Shown here in pieces: positions 11,935 to 24,302 of a stretch of 64,000 bases of DNA (positions are counted from its first letter, which is position 1; every line of letters starts with the position of its first letter). Below the pieces are notes generated by a model. It saw only the letters and a program-made list of their open reading frames with translations. It was not told where the DNA came from and did not search any database. Position numbers and translations under genes: made by a program. Source of the stretch: Cervus elaphus (taxonomy: Eukaryota; Chordata; Mammalia; Artiodactyla; Cervidae); contig NC_057816.1 of the NCBI RefSeq assembly GCF_910594005.1, positions 25,809,797 to 25,873,796 of the forward strand. Reading direction: 5' to 3'.

Positions 11935-12742
11935 ATGCTGTCCAGTAGCTCTCAGAGGGTGTCTGTGAGATCAAAACCACTTTCACTGTATTCTAAGATG
12001 TTCTTTCCCTTTTTCCCACTATGTCGGTTGACATTTGCACGGATGGTGCAGAAACAATGGTGATAAAACTGGAGGCTTAGTGTGAATGACGGCCTGGCTC
12101 TGCTAGTACAGGCTTTCTTCATGACTACACACTTGCAGGGAAAAAAACATTCCAGGTTCTTTTATGGATTTCCTTGAGGAAGGAGTTCAAATTATTAATA
12201 TTGTCAAATTTTGGCCCTTGAGCACGTGTTTTTTTAACATTCAGTGTAGTGGCCTGGGAAGTAATATATAAAGCATTCTTCATACCAAAGCATGATGATG
12301 ACCTCAAGGCAAAGCATTGTGTGATTGTTCAACCTGTGAGCTGAACTGACTGCTTTTCTGGTGAAACACAGTTTTTACTTGAAAGAGTATTTTCTTGCAA
12401 ATGAATGAGGTGGGCCTGTCATTTCAAGGGAAACAATTGACAGTACTTCTTGCTAATGATAAAATTTGAGATTTCAAGCAAAAATTAAAATTTCAAAAAC
12501 TATATCTCTCCTCCCCTCTACCTCCCACATCATGAACTTGACATATCCCAATAAAAAAGACTTTTTCAGTAAGGTTAGTGGTGAGATTAATGACAATGGT
12601 GTTTCAATATTGTGTAATGAAATGTGTCAATATTTGGAAAATCTGCTTAACTTAGTGAACTAATATTTTTCAAATGACCAATGCTGGTGTTACAAAATCA
12701 GACATGGGTAAAAGATCCATTCAGAGTGTCAGGTGGACTGAG
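11935..12742 (+). mobile_element. Fossil hAT-type DNA transposon, left part (transposase remnant)
   Basis: Nucleotide strings such as CTCAGAGGGTGTCTGTGAG, CCCTTGAGCACGTG, TTCATACCAAAGCATGATG and GATGATGACCTCAAGG match the ancient mammalian hAT transposase family related to ZBED5/FAM200-type genes. The remnant frame 12466-12663 keeps the pattern EMCQYLENLLNLVN of that family's C-terminal half. Stops and shifts break everything else. The left end and the DNA-binding domain were not found. The copy continues at 14363. Confidence 0.65.
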
Positions 12743-12752
12743 ATTTTAATTT

Positions 12753-14352
12753 TTTTAAATTTTTTTAAAATTAATTAATTTATTTATTTTACTTTACAAC
12801 GTTGTATTGGTTTTGCCATACTTTGACTTGAATCTGCCATGGCTGTACATGTGTTCCCCATCCTGAACCCCCCTCCCACCTCCCTCCCCATCCCATCCCT
12901 CTGGGTCATCCCGGTGCACCAGCCCCGAGCACCCTGTATCATGCATCGAACCTGGACTGATGATTCATTTCACATATAATAATTTACACGTTTCAGTGCC
13001 ATTCTCCCATATCATCCCGCCCTCGCCCTCTCCCACAGAGTCCAAAAGACTATTCAATACATCTGTGTCTCTCTTGCTGTCTCACATACAGGGTTATTGT
13101 TACCATCTTTCTAAATTCCATATATATGCGTTAGTATACTGTATCAGTGTTTTTCTTTCTGGCTTACTTCACTCTGTATAATAGGCTCCAGTTTCATCCA
13201 CCTCCTTAGAACTGATTCAAATGTATCCTTTTTAATGGCTGAGTAATATTCCATTGTGTATATGTACCACAGCTTTCTTATCCATTCATCTGCTGATGGG
13301 CATCTAGGTTGCTTCCATCTCCTGGCTATTATAAAGAGTGCTGCAATGAACATTGGGGCGCATGTGTCTCTTTCAGATCTAGTTTCCTCGGTGTGTATGC
13401 CCAGGAGTGGGATTGCTGGGTATGCCCAGGAGTGGGATTGCTGGGTCATATGGCAGTTCTATTTCCCATTTTTTAAGGAATCTCCACACTGTTTTCCATA
13501 GCGGCTGTACTAGTTTGCATTCCCACCAACAGTGTAAGAGGGTTCCCTTTTCTCCACACCCTCTCCAGCATTTATTGCTTGTAGACTTTTGGATAGCAGC
13601 CATCCTGACTGGCGTGTAATGGTACCTCATTGTGGTTTTGATTTGCATTTCTCTGATAATGAGTGATGTTGAGCATCTTTTCATGTGTTTGTTAGCCATC
13701 TATATATTTTCTTTGGAGAAATGTCTGTTTAGTTCTTTGGCCCACTTTTTGATTGAGTCTTTTATTTTTCTGGAATTGAGCTGCAGGAGTTGCTTGTATA
13801 TTTTTGAGATTAATTGTTTGTGCATTGCATCATTTGCTATTATCTTCTCCCATTCTGAAGGCTCTCTTTTCACCTTGCTTATAGTTTCCTTTGTTGTGCA
13901 AAAGCTTTTAAGTATAATTAGGTCCCATTTCTTTATTTTTGCTTTTATTTCCAGTATTCTGGGAGGTGGGTCATAGAGGATCCTGCTGTGGTTTATGTCA
14001 GAGACTGTTTTGCCTATGTTTTCCTCTAGGAGTTTTATAGTTTCTGGTCTTAAATTTAGATCTTTAATCCATTTTGAGTTTATTTTTGTGTATGGTGTTA
14101 GAAAGTGTTCTAGTTTCATTCTTTTACAAGTGGTTGACCAGTTTTCCCAGCACCACTTGTTAAAGAGATTGTCTTTTCTCCATTGTATATTCCTGCCTCC
14201 TTTGTTAAAGATAAGGTGTCCATAGGTGCGTGGATTTATCTCTGGGCTTTCTATTCTGTTCCATTGATCTATATTTCTGTCTTTGTGCCAGTACCACACT
14301 GTCTTGATGACTGTGGCTTTGTAGTAGAGACTGAAGCCAGGCAGGTTGAGAC
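12753..14352 (-). mobile_element. L1 (bovine type), 5'-truncated, with 10-bp target duplication
   Basis: A reverse-strand L1 with 3'UTR at about 12753-13200, then the C-terminal part of ORF2. A 234-codon open piece (13700-14404, of which the last codons are flank) reads like the ORF2 C-terminal region. ATTTTAATTT flanks it at 12743-12752 and 14353-14362. ORF2 is broken and has a 25-bp tandem duplication at 13396-13445, so the element is dead. Confidence 0.9.
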
Positions 14353-14362
14353 ATTTTAATTT

Positions 14363-14849
14363 AAGACAGTGTGAAAATTCCTTTGACATGGTTTCAAATT
14401 CCATATGGCAACTACCCTTTCAGAAATCACTGTCTAGTTTGGGCATAATGTCAAGAATAAAATCCAGTTATCCGCAAAGTTTACTAAAATACTCATTTTT
14501 TTCCCAACTACATATCTGTGAACATTCACTTCAACCAAAAACAACATATTTATTTAAACAGATTCAATGCAGAGGCAGATATGGGAATTCAGCTGTCTTT
14601 TACTAACTTAGACACTAAAGGGATTTGCAAAAGCATACCAAATATGTTTTCTTCTGGAAAATGGTTATTTTTCATAAAACATATAATTTGTTTTTAATAA
14701 GCTAATAAATATCTTTAAAACTTTTTAGTTTTTTAATACTGTAAATATCAAGAAATAATAACCCTCATCAACAAAAATCTTTGGAGTTCCCAGTAATTTG
14801 TAAGAGTGTTCAGGAGTCCAGAGACCAAGAAGTTTGAGAACCACTGGTC
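14363..14849 (+). mobile_element. Fossil hAT-type DNA transposon, right part
   Basis: It resumes with ACATGGTTTCAAATTCC, ACTTCAACCAAAAACAACAT and CAGATTCAATGCAGAGGCAG, then an AT-rich tail and the terminus GTTTGAGAACCACTGG. This is the 3' end of the transposase and the right terminal repeat. It was separated from its left part by the L1. Confidence 0.65.
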
Positions 14850-15000
14850 TAATAGAATATTATCATTTGTCTTGGAGAATGGGCAAGTGTATTCCTAATG
14901 AAGATGATGGATAGGGAAGGCCAAACAGACTGTGTGAGGCTAAGAGAATATTTGCTTGGGTTTCTGCAAGAAGGTCAGAATGTCTGGATTTGAGATGTGT

Positions 15001-15014
15001 ACACCAGAGGGCAG
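15001..15014 (+). promoter_or_regulatory. CTCF-like motif, + orientation
   Basis: ACACCAGAGGGCAG matches the CTCF core pattern (CCACYAGRKGGCRS) at all but the first base. It lies in non-repeat DNA. Confidence 0.5.
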
Positions 15015-15522
15015 CGATGGGGGCGAGGGACAGATTGTGAAGCTGCAGAGGCAGGCAGGAGCCTTGTTTGCTCACCTAGGAGCTGAGTTTGATGTTCAGA
15101 TTATTTCGGGCCCCACCATTCCCTTATGTCTTACACTCCCCCAGTCCCCATATTTATGTTCTCTTTCTAGTCCTCACGGCAGTGTGAACTTGAGAACACT
15201 GTCAGAGAAGGTTCACTCTTCTAAATGGGCAAAACTGGGGACTTCTCAGTGGTTTCTGAGAATCCTCTTTGGAAGAGGGTCTTTGAAATGCAAGTCATCT
15301 TTGGCACACACAGAAAGAATAGAAGGGCTTGTGTAATGAGCAAAATCAGGCTTAGAACATTTTACATCTGTAATTTTTAAATGTCTCTAATTTTCTTTTA
15401 GTTGGGGGGGAAAAAAAATCTATGTTATAGCTCCTGCCAGTAAGTTGGCCAGGGCTTTGAAAACACACAGCTTTATAACAAAAGCTATGTTATAACTTGA
15501 TTTTCTACCAACTGTCTCTTCT

Positions 15523-16277
15523 CAGTTCAGTTCAGTCACTCAGTCATGTCTGACTCTTTGTGACCCCATGGACTGCAGCATGCCAGGCTTCCCAGCTCCT
15601 GGAGCTTGCTCAAACTCACATCCATCGATTCAGTGATGCCATGCAACCATCTCATCCTCTGTCATCCCCTTCTCCTCCTGCATTCAATCTTTCCCAGCAT
15701 CAGAGTCTTTGCCAGTGACTCAGTTCTTTGCATCAGGTGGCCAAAGTATTGGAGTTTCAACATCAGCATCAGTCCTTCCAATGAATATTCAGGACTGATC
15801 TCCTTCTGGATGGACTGGTTGGATCTCCTTGCAGTTCAAGGGACTTTCAAGAGTCTTCTCCAATACCACAGTTCTTCGGTGCTCAGCTTTCTTCATAGTC
15901 CAACTCTCACATCCATACATGACCACTGGAAAAACCATAGCTTTGACTAAACGGACCTCTCTTGGCAAAGTAATGTCTCTGCCTTTTAATATGCTGTCTA
16001 GATTGGTTATAGCTTTTCTTCCAAGGAGCAAGCATCTTTTAATTTCATGGCTGCAGTCACCATCTGCAGTGATTTTGGAGCCCAAGAAAATAAAGTCTGT
16101 CACTGTTCCCATTGTTTCCCCAACTATTTGCCATGAAGTGATGGGACCAGATGCCATGATCTTAGTTTTTTGAATGTTGAGTTTTAAGCCAAGTTTTTCA
16201 CTCTGCTTTTTCACTTTCATCAAGAGGCTCTTTAGTTCTTTTATGCTTTCTGCCATAAGGGTGGTGTCATCTGTGTA
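15523..16277 (-). mobile_element. BovB (RTE) LINE, 3' half
   Basis: Reverse-strand BovB. An open 155-codon piece at 15789-16256 reads as the C-terminal part of the reverse-transcriptase protein (LNIQKTKIMASGP, FLGSKITADGDCSHEIKRC, YGCESWTMKKAEHRR). The 3' end is TTCAGTTCAGTCACTCAGTC in reverse. TCTCTTCT flanks it at 15515-15522 and 16278-16285. It is 5'-truncated and not functional. Confidence 0.95.
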
Positions 16278-16285
16278 TCTCTTCT

Positions 16286-18005
16286 GGAAAATAGCAAATG
16301 TATCTGCTCATTATGGAAAGAGGTATCTTTTATCCTCCTGGGGACAATCTTACAATAAGTTGGACTTGTCAATTTTTTTAACTGTTACTTATTTTCCAAG
16401 GAAAATTGTAACATATTAAAAAGCCAAGAGAGAGGGAGAGAGAAAGAGACGAAATGACCTCTAATCCCCGTTCCACACTGTTTTTATTAATTCTTCATGG
16501 TGTCTCTCAAAGTCGGCCCACAAGCATACACAATTATAACACACTTGTTATCATAGCATAAAAATAATTTTATATTCTACCCTTTCTTTTAATTAAGGCA
16601 AGGAGCAAAAGGGATATAACCAAGTTCTATTTGCAGTTCCTTCTATACATTGAATAATTGCCACTAAAGCTTCCAGCAACCCTCTCCCCACAAATGTACC
16701 TTTCTTCCAGATCCATACACTTAAATTTTGCTGTTTATAGGGTTTGGAATTAGTTTCATGTACAGTCACTTTGGGTTTATAAATTTTCTGGCCTATCATT
16801 GTAAAATCAAGCTGAACTCCTACCTGATTGTTGCCAGGTTCATATGAATTTGCTATGTGGTCCTTTGCATTCCATCACTGCTAACATCTTCATAATTCAG
16901 AAAGGTGATATGAACATTCTGGCTCTGGATAAATTTGACCAGAGGCCTTTTCAGAGTATGCTGTACAAACATCTAAAGAAATACTGTTTTCTCCCTTCAA
17001 AATGTCATTTTCCAGGTTCCTGATCTCATTCCTACAGAACTGCTTTTGAATAACAATGTGGCCAAAGCCAGTGCTTAAGGACTTCGACGCATGACCGAGG
17101 ACAATTTTTCTGGCCTTGGAATGTGTAGGGTTAGAGGGTGGGGGGAGGGCAGGCGTCCAATGAGTTTCTTTCCTCGTACTCTGAAATTGTTCCCTTCTTA
17201 CCTGCCCTTGCCTCAAACCTAGTTTTTACTGAAAAATTCATTGCTGTTAAAAGTAAAAGAGCTATTAAAAGTATTTAGATGTCAGGGTATCAGGCAACCA
17301 CTTTATTCTTGGTGGTTCTGTTTGCTCTCAGGAAAAGTAATTCCAAATAAAAGTTATTGAACCGGGAGTCTTGCCAGCATGATGTTGGTTCTCAGAACAC
17401 AAATGAGCTTCTCTGTGTGTGTGTTTATCTGTAATAGTGTCCTCAAAATACGGGGAAACTTTTTAATCTTTTTGGTTCCCTTGGAGAAGAGAGGACCTAA
17501 CTAAATTTCCCGAATTCTTCCACACAAGAGTCTTTTTTTGTTCCCTAAATACTTTTGCTGTTGGATATAAAGAACTCGGCCGACTAAGTCCTTCAGCAAA
17601 TGTTTCAAACACCTCGTTTGGGCCAACACCTTGTCCTGGGATTGGCCTGTTAACCTTTCACCCTTTACCCAGCCTGCCTTGGGGCAATGATCCTCTTAGA
17701 GTCCTCCCCAGGGAAGGCTGCAACGTGGGATGATGCTTAAGTCTATTTAACCTGGGGATTTGGGGAGGCAGCTTTTCCACAATGCATTGTTCATCATTTC
17801 CATTTGTTTTCTACAGTTCTTCCCAATTAATTGGCCAGGGCTTTGAAAACACATGTGATTTTTAAGGCCCTGTAGGCTGTTCCTCTATTTTGAGGGGGAG
17901 AAACCAGAGTAGGTTCATGATTTATAAATGTCATTATGCTTACATACTCAGAAATAGTCCATAAAGAAATAGGGGTCACACGTATTACAACATACGTGAA
18001 CAACA
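16286..18005. other. Unique DNA, no gene seen
   Basis: A short GA-rich tract lies at 16425-16450. A 108-codon reverse frame ends at 17216, but it has no recognised domain. TTGGCCAGGGCTTTGAAAAC occurs both at 15447 and at 17831, a hint of shared repeat or duplicated sequence. Confidence 0.4.
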
Positions 18006-18175
18006 ATAACTGGCGTTTGTAGCATGCTTTAGAATTTACAAGCTGTTTTCTATGTCTGATTTATTTAGCTCCTTACAATGAACCTGTGGAGTAGGTGATA
18101 ATTATAAATGTCCATTTTACAAATGAGCAAACTGAAGTTGAGGGAAGTAAAGGGCGTTTCTGAAGTTGCTTGGTT
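18006..18175 (-). repeat. MIR
   Basis: TTTAGCTCCTTACAATGAAC, GTCCATTTTACAAATGAGC and AAACTGAAGTTGAGGGAAG follow reverse MIR order. Confidence 0.7.
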
Positions 18176-18499
18176 AGGTAAAACTGATTTTATTGCCTGT
18201 TTCCACTTGGTTTTTTCACCATATGAATATTAAGCTTTAAAATTTCAATAATTTGCTTTTTCACTTGATTAACTTATTTTTATTAATAAACAACACCTAA
18301 CCAAGGAAAGCAAAATTTACCATAAGTCTCCTGTTCTAACAACAGAGAATTGGAAATAGCATAGAAAAAGAAAACTACAGTGTTGGAGCCAAATAAAAAA
18401 ATCTAAAAAAAGATATAGTACACTTGAGAACTTATTATATGAGACATAGCATTCCATTTTAGTAAACATAGGTATTCCATTTTATAAATGGTATTTGCT

Positions 18500-19490
18500 C
18501 TCCTCTCAGAAGAAAAAGACCCCTTAACTTGTATCTTATGTAAGAATTACAGGTGGACTAAATATTTCAACATTTTAAAATAAAATGGAAAAATTTGAAA
18601 AATATTTGAAAGAAACCTGTTATATGGGAGACCATCATCATCACAGGAAACCAGGAGGCCATGAAGGAAAAGAAATGCTTTCTTAATATGGCAAAATACA
18701 CCATGACAAAATCAAAAAGCAAGCAGTGGCTTAGAAAAAATATGAAATGTATGGCAAACAAAACCAATATTTCTACCACACTAAACATTCCTACAAATTG
18801 TAAAAGGAACCTTAAAATTTACCACATAATTTGAACAGGAAATTCACATAAGAAGAAATCCCAAAGTCTCAAAATACAAGGAAAAAAGGCTTAACCTTAA
18901 TAGTCAGGAAGATGCCAAATATAGTAACAAGGATGTACCATTTTGACCCATAAAATTGGCAAAGAATAAAAAGAACAATACTGTTGTGAACTGGAGAAGA
19001 TGCTAGAGAACTAGCATTCCCATAAATTTATGGGCTATTCAAAGTTGTCAATTACTGCAACCTTTTGGGAAAGCAGTCTGGCAATATCTATTAAAATATT
19101 CTTCATTTTCATATGTTAGACTTCCATTTGGCCTTACAATCCTACTTTAAAAAAAACACTCCACAGAAACAAAAACAAGAATAAGATTTGAAGTTCAAGT
19201 GTGTTTATTATAACAATGCTTATCATCCTAAAAACAAAAATGAAATAAAATTGGAAATATTCAGTAATAGTGGTATATGGAAAATGGTCAAATAAGTGAG
19301 TGTGTCTACTCTGTAGACTATTTTTCAGCCTCTAAAAAAAGTAGATTGTCTTTATCCTTTAACCCAGGTGAACCATTATGTATTTAGTAAAAAAACAGAG
19401 AAATGAAGATGGCATGCCATATTTTTACTTTTTAAAACTTTACACGTGTGTGTGTGAATGTGTGTATATCTATATGTATTTTGAACTTAT
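18500..19490 (+). repeat. Ancient L1 (L1M-type) ORF2 3' and UTR remnant
   Basis: Strings such as CACATAAGAAGAAATCCCAA, AGTCAGGAAGATGCCAAAT, TTTTGGGAAAGCAGTCTGGC and CAGGTGAACCATTATGTAT follow old L1 3' sequence in the forward direction. No frame survives. Confidence 0.65.
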
Positions 19491-20382
19491 CTAAGTCAAC
19501 TTAGATATGCACTACTTAGGGTCTTATCGGTCTAAGAAGTCAATACTAACTTCTTAATGGTTCCAGGCAGGTAAAGGTAGCTAGTCTCCGATAATCTCAC
19601 TACTAGGCTATAGTAAAAGCAAGTGTCTGACTCAGTTCTGCTGCATAAATAAACACTTTTAGCAAACAAGCATAAACAGGGCCTATCACTAGTTCTGGAA
19701 GCTTAGTTAAGCCCTCTAGTTGTTTTACTCACTGTCTTGCAAGCAGGTTCCCTTGAGCCAGATGTGACAGTACTGCAGGGCTGGGATTCTGTTCTCTTTA
19801 TGGTCTTTCGGGCCATCAGAAATCCCCCAGAACACACTGGACGGTACCCTTTAGTATCAGGCCTCAGACACCATCCCTAAGGGAGCAGGCCACAGACCTA
19901 GCTGGAGTCTTAATCTCTGTCCATACAAGGAAATGGAGTGTCTCTAAAAGACTTTGGATAAGCCATATACAATTGAATACCACCGACTTCACCAATAAGA
20001 GGCTATTTTAACATCTATCATGCTAAAAAGCTACTCATTTTACCTGTGAAAAATCCATTCCTGACTTTCACTAAACCATCAATCAGGTGTCCTTGTGTCC
20101 ATAAAAAAGATGAAAATCAGTGAAGCAGTTGTAACAGTCACATCTGGGTCATAGCAACTAGCTCTTCTTGGCTTGTGACTTCAACCAACCAACACACACA
20201 TAATACCATCCTGTCTGGGTCCAAGCATTATGAAACAATTTAGCTATATATTAACTGTTTCATAGAGAGGAAGAGGAAGATTCCATATGAAAGTAATTCA
20301 TATTGGCTGGGTAGAAATGGAAGGAGAGTGGAGATAAAGAGAATATGAACTTATTCATTTCTTAAAGGGTGTTCCATTATCT
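19491..20382. other. Unique DNA, no gene seen
   Basis: No coding or repeat signal recognised. Confidence 0.4.
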
Positions 20383-20556
20383 TTTTAAATTGAAGTATAG
20401 CTGATTTACAATGTTTAATTTCTGCTGTACATCAAGTGACTCAGTTATACATGTATGTACATTTTTTAAAATATTCTTTTCCATTATGGTTTATCCCTGG
20501 AGATTGGATATAGTTCCCTGTGCCATACAGTAGGACTTTGTTGTTTATCCATTCTG
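20383..20556 (-). repeat. L1 3' end
   Basis: GAAGTATAGCTGATTTACAA to TTCCCTGTGCCATACAGTAG. Confidence 0.8.
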
Positions 20557-20668
20557 TTGTTTTTGGCTGAGCTGCATGGGATACAGAGCTTCCTCCATCA
20601 GGGATGGAACCTGTACCCCCTGCCCTGGGAGGGAGCAGTCTTAACCACTGGACCACCAGGGAAGTCTT
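20557..20668 (-). mobile_element. tRNA-Glu SINE (CHR/BCS-like)
   Basis: GGATGGAACCTGTACCCCCT and ACCACTGGACCACCAGGGAA are the reverse of the SINE head. It abuts the L1 3' end. Confidence 0.8.
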
Positions 20669-20929
20669 TTAACTTTATCATTTATAGACATTTATGTTAT
20701 TTCATGTGGCACAACATACTTATATTATTTTTGTACTTTTAAAATCTTAGAAACATGTTTTTAAAAGATGCAATAACTTTACAAAAATAAAAGCAAGATT
20801 GTCTTTGCGTGTATTCTTTCTTCCAGATGGAACTTCTCCGTCACCATTTATATCATCAGGAGTCTCTTCCTCCTCCAGTTCTCAGTTTTAAACCCTACAT
20901 CCTTTGGGAAGTCTTTTCTAACTGTTCCA

Positions 20930-21130
20930 GATAGTCACAAGCTTGTTTTGTATGCTCCTAGAGCACCCTAACTGTTTCCTAGCCGAACACTCATGACAAT
21001 GCTTATGTTTTTTCTGTTAAGTTATACATTTTATGAGACCAGGAGCTTGGCCTTATTAAATATGCCTAACACCATGTCTAGCAATCATAGACACTTGAAA
21101 AATATGTGCTGAATTTATGAAAGAAATAAT
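20930..21130 (-). repeat. L2-like fragment
   Basis: ATGAGACCAGGAGCTTGGCC, GTCTAGCAATCATAGACACT and AATATGTGCTGAATTTATG resemble a worn L2 3' end. Confidence 0.45.
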
Positions 21131-21404
21131 GGATGAATGAATATCAAGATATAGTATTTAGTATTTTTGTATTTTACATTTACAGTGTTTATGAAATAGA
21201 TCGAATAGGTTTTCAAACTTTCTGGCTCAACTAGTTTCTTACTATCATTTCATGAGAAAAGATATGAGTCACCAGCATAATTTTCAATACCAACATTTGC
21301 AATCGATAGGGAGGGAGTAAAATTCTCCTCCTATAATAAATAATCAAGCATCATAGAGTAGTAGAAATTATACTACTCCAGACCTATATGAATGGGCTCA
21401 CCAT

Positions 21405-21560
21405 TCATTAAATGTGGAATTTTGGAAGAGACACTGAACTACTCCCTCTGAGTTTCAATTCCATCATCATCTATAAAATTGAATAAAAATTGCTACTGCA
21501 AAGGCTTATGGCAGGGATTGAATGAAATAATATATGTGAAACACTGTTAACTACAAAGTG
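21405..21560 (+). repeat. MIR
   Basis: GTTTCAATTCCATCATCATC and GGATTGAATGAAATAATATA are in forward MIR order. Confidence 0.6.
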
Positions 21561-22290
21561 AGGGGCACAAAGTATTTTGATTAGAATGAAGGTGGAATAA
21601 GTCTCACTTTTCCTTCTGCAACATTAAGGTTTATCCATCGTTAGGTCCTAGGTGCACCACATTTACTCTTTTGGGTGCCTCAGAAGGGAAGAATCACAGA
21701 ATCATAAAATAAGAGTTCGAACAGATCACAAAATCCTAGTTCACCCTCCCCATTTTGTTGTGAGGAAAACCAAGTTCCAGATAAATTGTATGACTTTACT
21801 CGGGCCACAGGGCAAGTTGGTTCAACTGAGGTCATCATATCCAAAGGATCATCTTAGCATCTTTTTCTGATTTACTTTTGTGTGTGTGTGCTGCAAAAAG
21901 AAACTCATTTCAGACAAAACTTGCCTTGCTTTGATAGAAAGAAATACTCTTAATCCCAAGCACAACACAAAGGCTTCTTTGAGGAATTTACTTGTGTGTT
22001 GAGCAGTGAATTCAATTATTGCAATGACAAATGCAAATTTCCCTGAAAAAAAAAAAAGTGTCATCTGTTGGGCCATTCATAAATGAATCTTACTGCACAC
22101 TCTTCATGAGCTTGTGCAAGTCTTAAGCAATGCCAGTGAAACAAATATTAACAACTAAAGAACCACAAAAACTCTGAAGTCTGATACAATATAAAGAAAA
22201 AAACCGTGAACCACAGACCTGGCCTTCCCGTTGATTTTGTGATTGCGGGAATTATTTTGGGAAGAGAGCTTAGGGTTTTGGTTTTAGTAT
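21561..22290. other. Unique DNA, no gene seen
   Basis: Short frames only. 21690-21800 may be another worn MIR. Confidence 0.35.
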
Positions 22291-22294
22291 GGTG

Positions 22295-22420
22295 ATAATA
22301 ATGACTCCTTCCATTTCTGAAGGCCTTCAGAGTTTTCAAAGCGAGATCACACACATTCCCACTTTGATCCTCACAACAGCCCTGTGATGGAAGCATGCAA
22401 TTTTCTAAGAAAGTCCACTC
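22295..22420 (-). repeat. MIR-like fragment
   Basis: TTTGATCCTCACAACAGCCC and TGTGATGGAAGC follow reverse MIR. Confidence 0.55.
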
Positions 22421-22824
22421 ATGTTTTTCAACTGATCTCCTCTTTTGTTTCAGGCATATTGCTACTCAAGGAGCTACAAGTCTCAAGTGTGAAGGGTCAG
22501 AATAATTCAGAAAGACAAACAGAGTGGTCAGTTTTTCTGAAGGAGCTGTGTGTGTGTGTTTATCTGAATTGATAAAGAAATAATAAAACAAGAAAACGTG
22601 GGAGTGGAGTAGTAAATGAGAATCCTGGTAGCCTATGGGACTAGAAAACCTACAGCAACTGCATTTACTGTTTTAAATTTTCTATTTTTATGCTTCTCTT
22701 AAGATAAAGCTAAAGACTTTGTAGCTTCAGTTTTAGGGAATTTTTAAGTTGTTGTGGCTGGATCACTTCTTTAGTAACTGACATCACCAGGCATGTGATA
22801 GCACATGTTTGGGACAAAATACTA

Positions 22825-23035
22825 TGGCCTCTGGAATCAGAGTATCTGAGTTCAAATCCCACATCCAAAACTTACTAGTTTTGTGAGATGTTGTGTGAGG
22901 CACTAAACCTTGCTGCCTAGTTTCCTTTTCTGAAAAATGGGCATCATAATAATACCTACCTAATAGGGTTATTGTGAAAATGGGATGAGTACATGGGCTG
23001 AGAACAGTCTGATACAAAGTAAGTACTGTATACTC
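22825..23035 (+). repeat. MIR
   Basis: TGGAATCAGAGTATCTGAGT, TTGTGTGAGGCACTAAACCT and GAAAAATGGGCATCATAATA follow the forward MIR consensus along its length. Confidence 0.85.
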
Positions 23036-23214
23036 TGCCCTCAGTATCTGCAGGTTCTGAGTCTGTAGATTTAACCAACCACAGATCAAAAATATTATAA
23101 AATATATTTTTTCATACAGTTCCAAAGAGCAAAACTTGAACTTGCCAACCAGTGGTAACTATTACATAGCATTTGCATTGTATTGAGAATTATAAGTAAC
23201 CTAGAGATGATTTA

Positions 23215-23322
23215 AAGGAATCGGGTGGAGAGGGAGGTGGGAGGGGGGATCGGGATTGGGAATACATGTAAATCCATGGCTGATTCAAAAAAAATAAAAA
23301 AAAAAAATAAAAAAAAAAAAGT
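23215..23322 (+). mobile_element. L1_BT-type 3' end, short
   Basis: GGAGGTGGGAGGGGGGATCG and ACATGTAAATCCATGGCTGA are followed by an A-rich tail. Heavily 5'-truncated. Confidence 0.85.
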
Positions 23323-23605
23323 ATCAGGAGGATATATGTAGGTTTTATGCAAATACTACGCCATTTATATGAGATACTTGAGCACCCGAGGGAGGACTGT
23401 ATGTGTGTGCTCTCATCTTCATTGTTTGTGAATCTATGTCCCCAGCCTCTCTTTTCACTAGATATTAGAGTATTGTGTTATTATGTCTATAGAGTATGTG
23501 TGTTATGATGTACAAGGCTTCAAAGCTTGAGATCAATATTTTCTGAACCTTTTCACACAAAATTGGTGTGAAAGTATTTTGCAACGTGGTTTAGAATTTC
23601 TTACA

Positions 23606-23800
23606 ATGGGATTAAGAGTCCTGGTTTGAGAGCCAGATGACATGCACAGAGTTTTTCCTCTATGATTTTCAAGCTGTGTGATCTTGAGCAAGTTATTTAA
23701 TCTTCCTGGAGCTGAGTATAATAATGGTACCTATCCTAATGGGTTGTTTTCAGGTTAAATGAGATAATACAATCAAAACATTTTCCAAAATGGTTGCCAA
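23606..23800 (+). repeat. MIR
   Basis: GTGTGATCTTGAGCAAGTTA and GGTTAAATGAGATAATACAA follow forward MIR order. Confidence 0.8.
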
Positions 23801-24091
23801 GTAGTTATGGAACTTCTCTTAGTCATCATAGGAGGAGAAGGAGGAAGAGAAGTATACTCGTACTCAGAAACTAAACTTTCATTTTTTAAAAAAAAAATTC
23901 CCTTTTTTAAAAGGGAATCAAAAGAATAGCTAAAGTGTAACAGGTGCTTACTATTTGTGCTGAGTCTTATGCTAAACTCTGTATGTGCATTATCTCCCTT
24001 AATTATATTATTATAGTAGTGTTATATATTACATATACAATAACATATGTGATATTATTGATATATATATATTGCACATATACCTCCTTTT

Positions 24092-24302
24092 GGGGGCTTC
24101 CCCAGTGGCTCAGCGCTAAAGAATCCACCTGCAATGCAAAAGACGCAAGAGACCTGGGTTCTATGTCTGGATTCGGAAGATCCCCTGGAAGAGGGCATGG
24201 CGACCAATTCCAGTATTCTTGCCTGGAGAATCCCATGGATAGAATAGGCAGGTAGGCTACAGTCCCTAGAGTTGGACACGACTAAAGCTACTGAACACAC
24301 AG
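24092..24302 (+). mobile_element. Bov-tA SINE
   Basis: GGGGCTTCCCCAGTGGCTCA to GAGTTGGACACGACTAAAGC. Confidence 0.93.

Noticed and set aside
13700..14404. 234-codon reverse frame as a host gene
   Set aside because: It reads as the C-terminal part of L1 ORF2 and includes flank sequence.
15789..16256. 155-codon reverse frame as a host gene
   Set aside because: It is the BovB reverse-transcriptase C-terminal remnant inside a 5'-truncated element.
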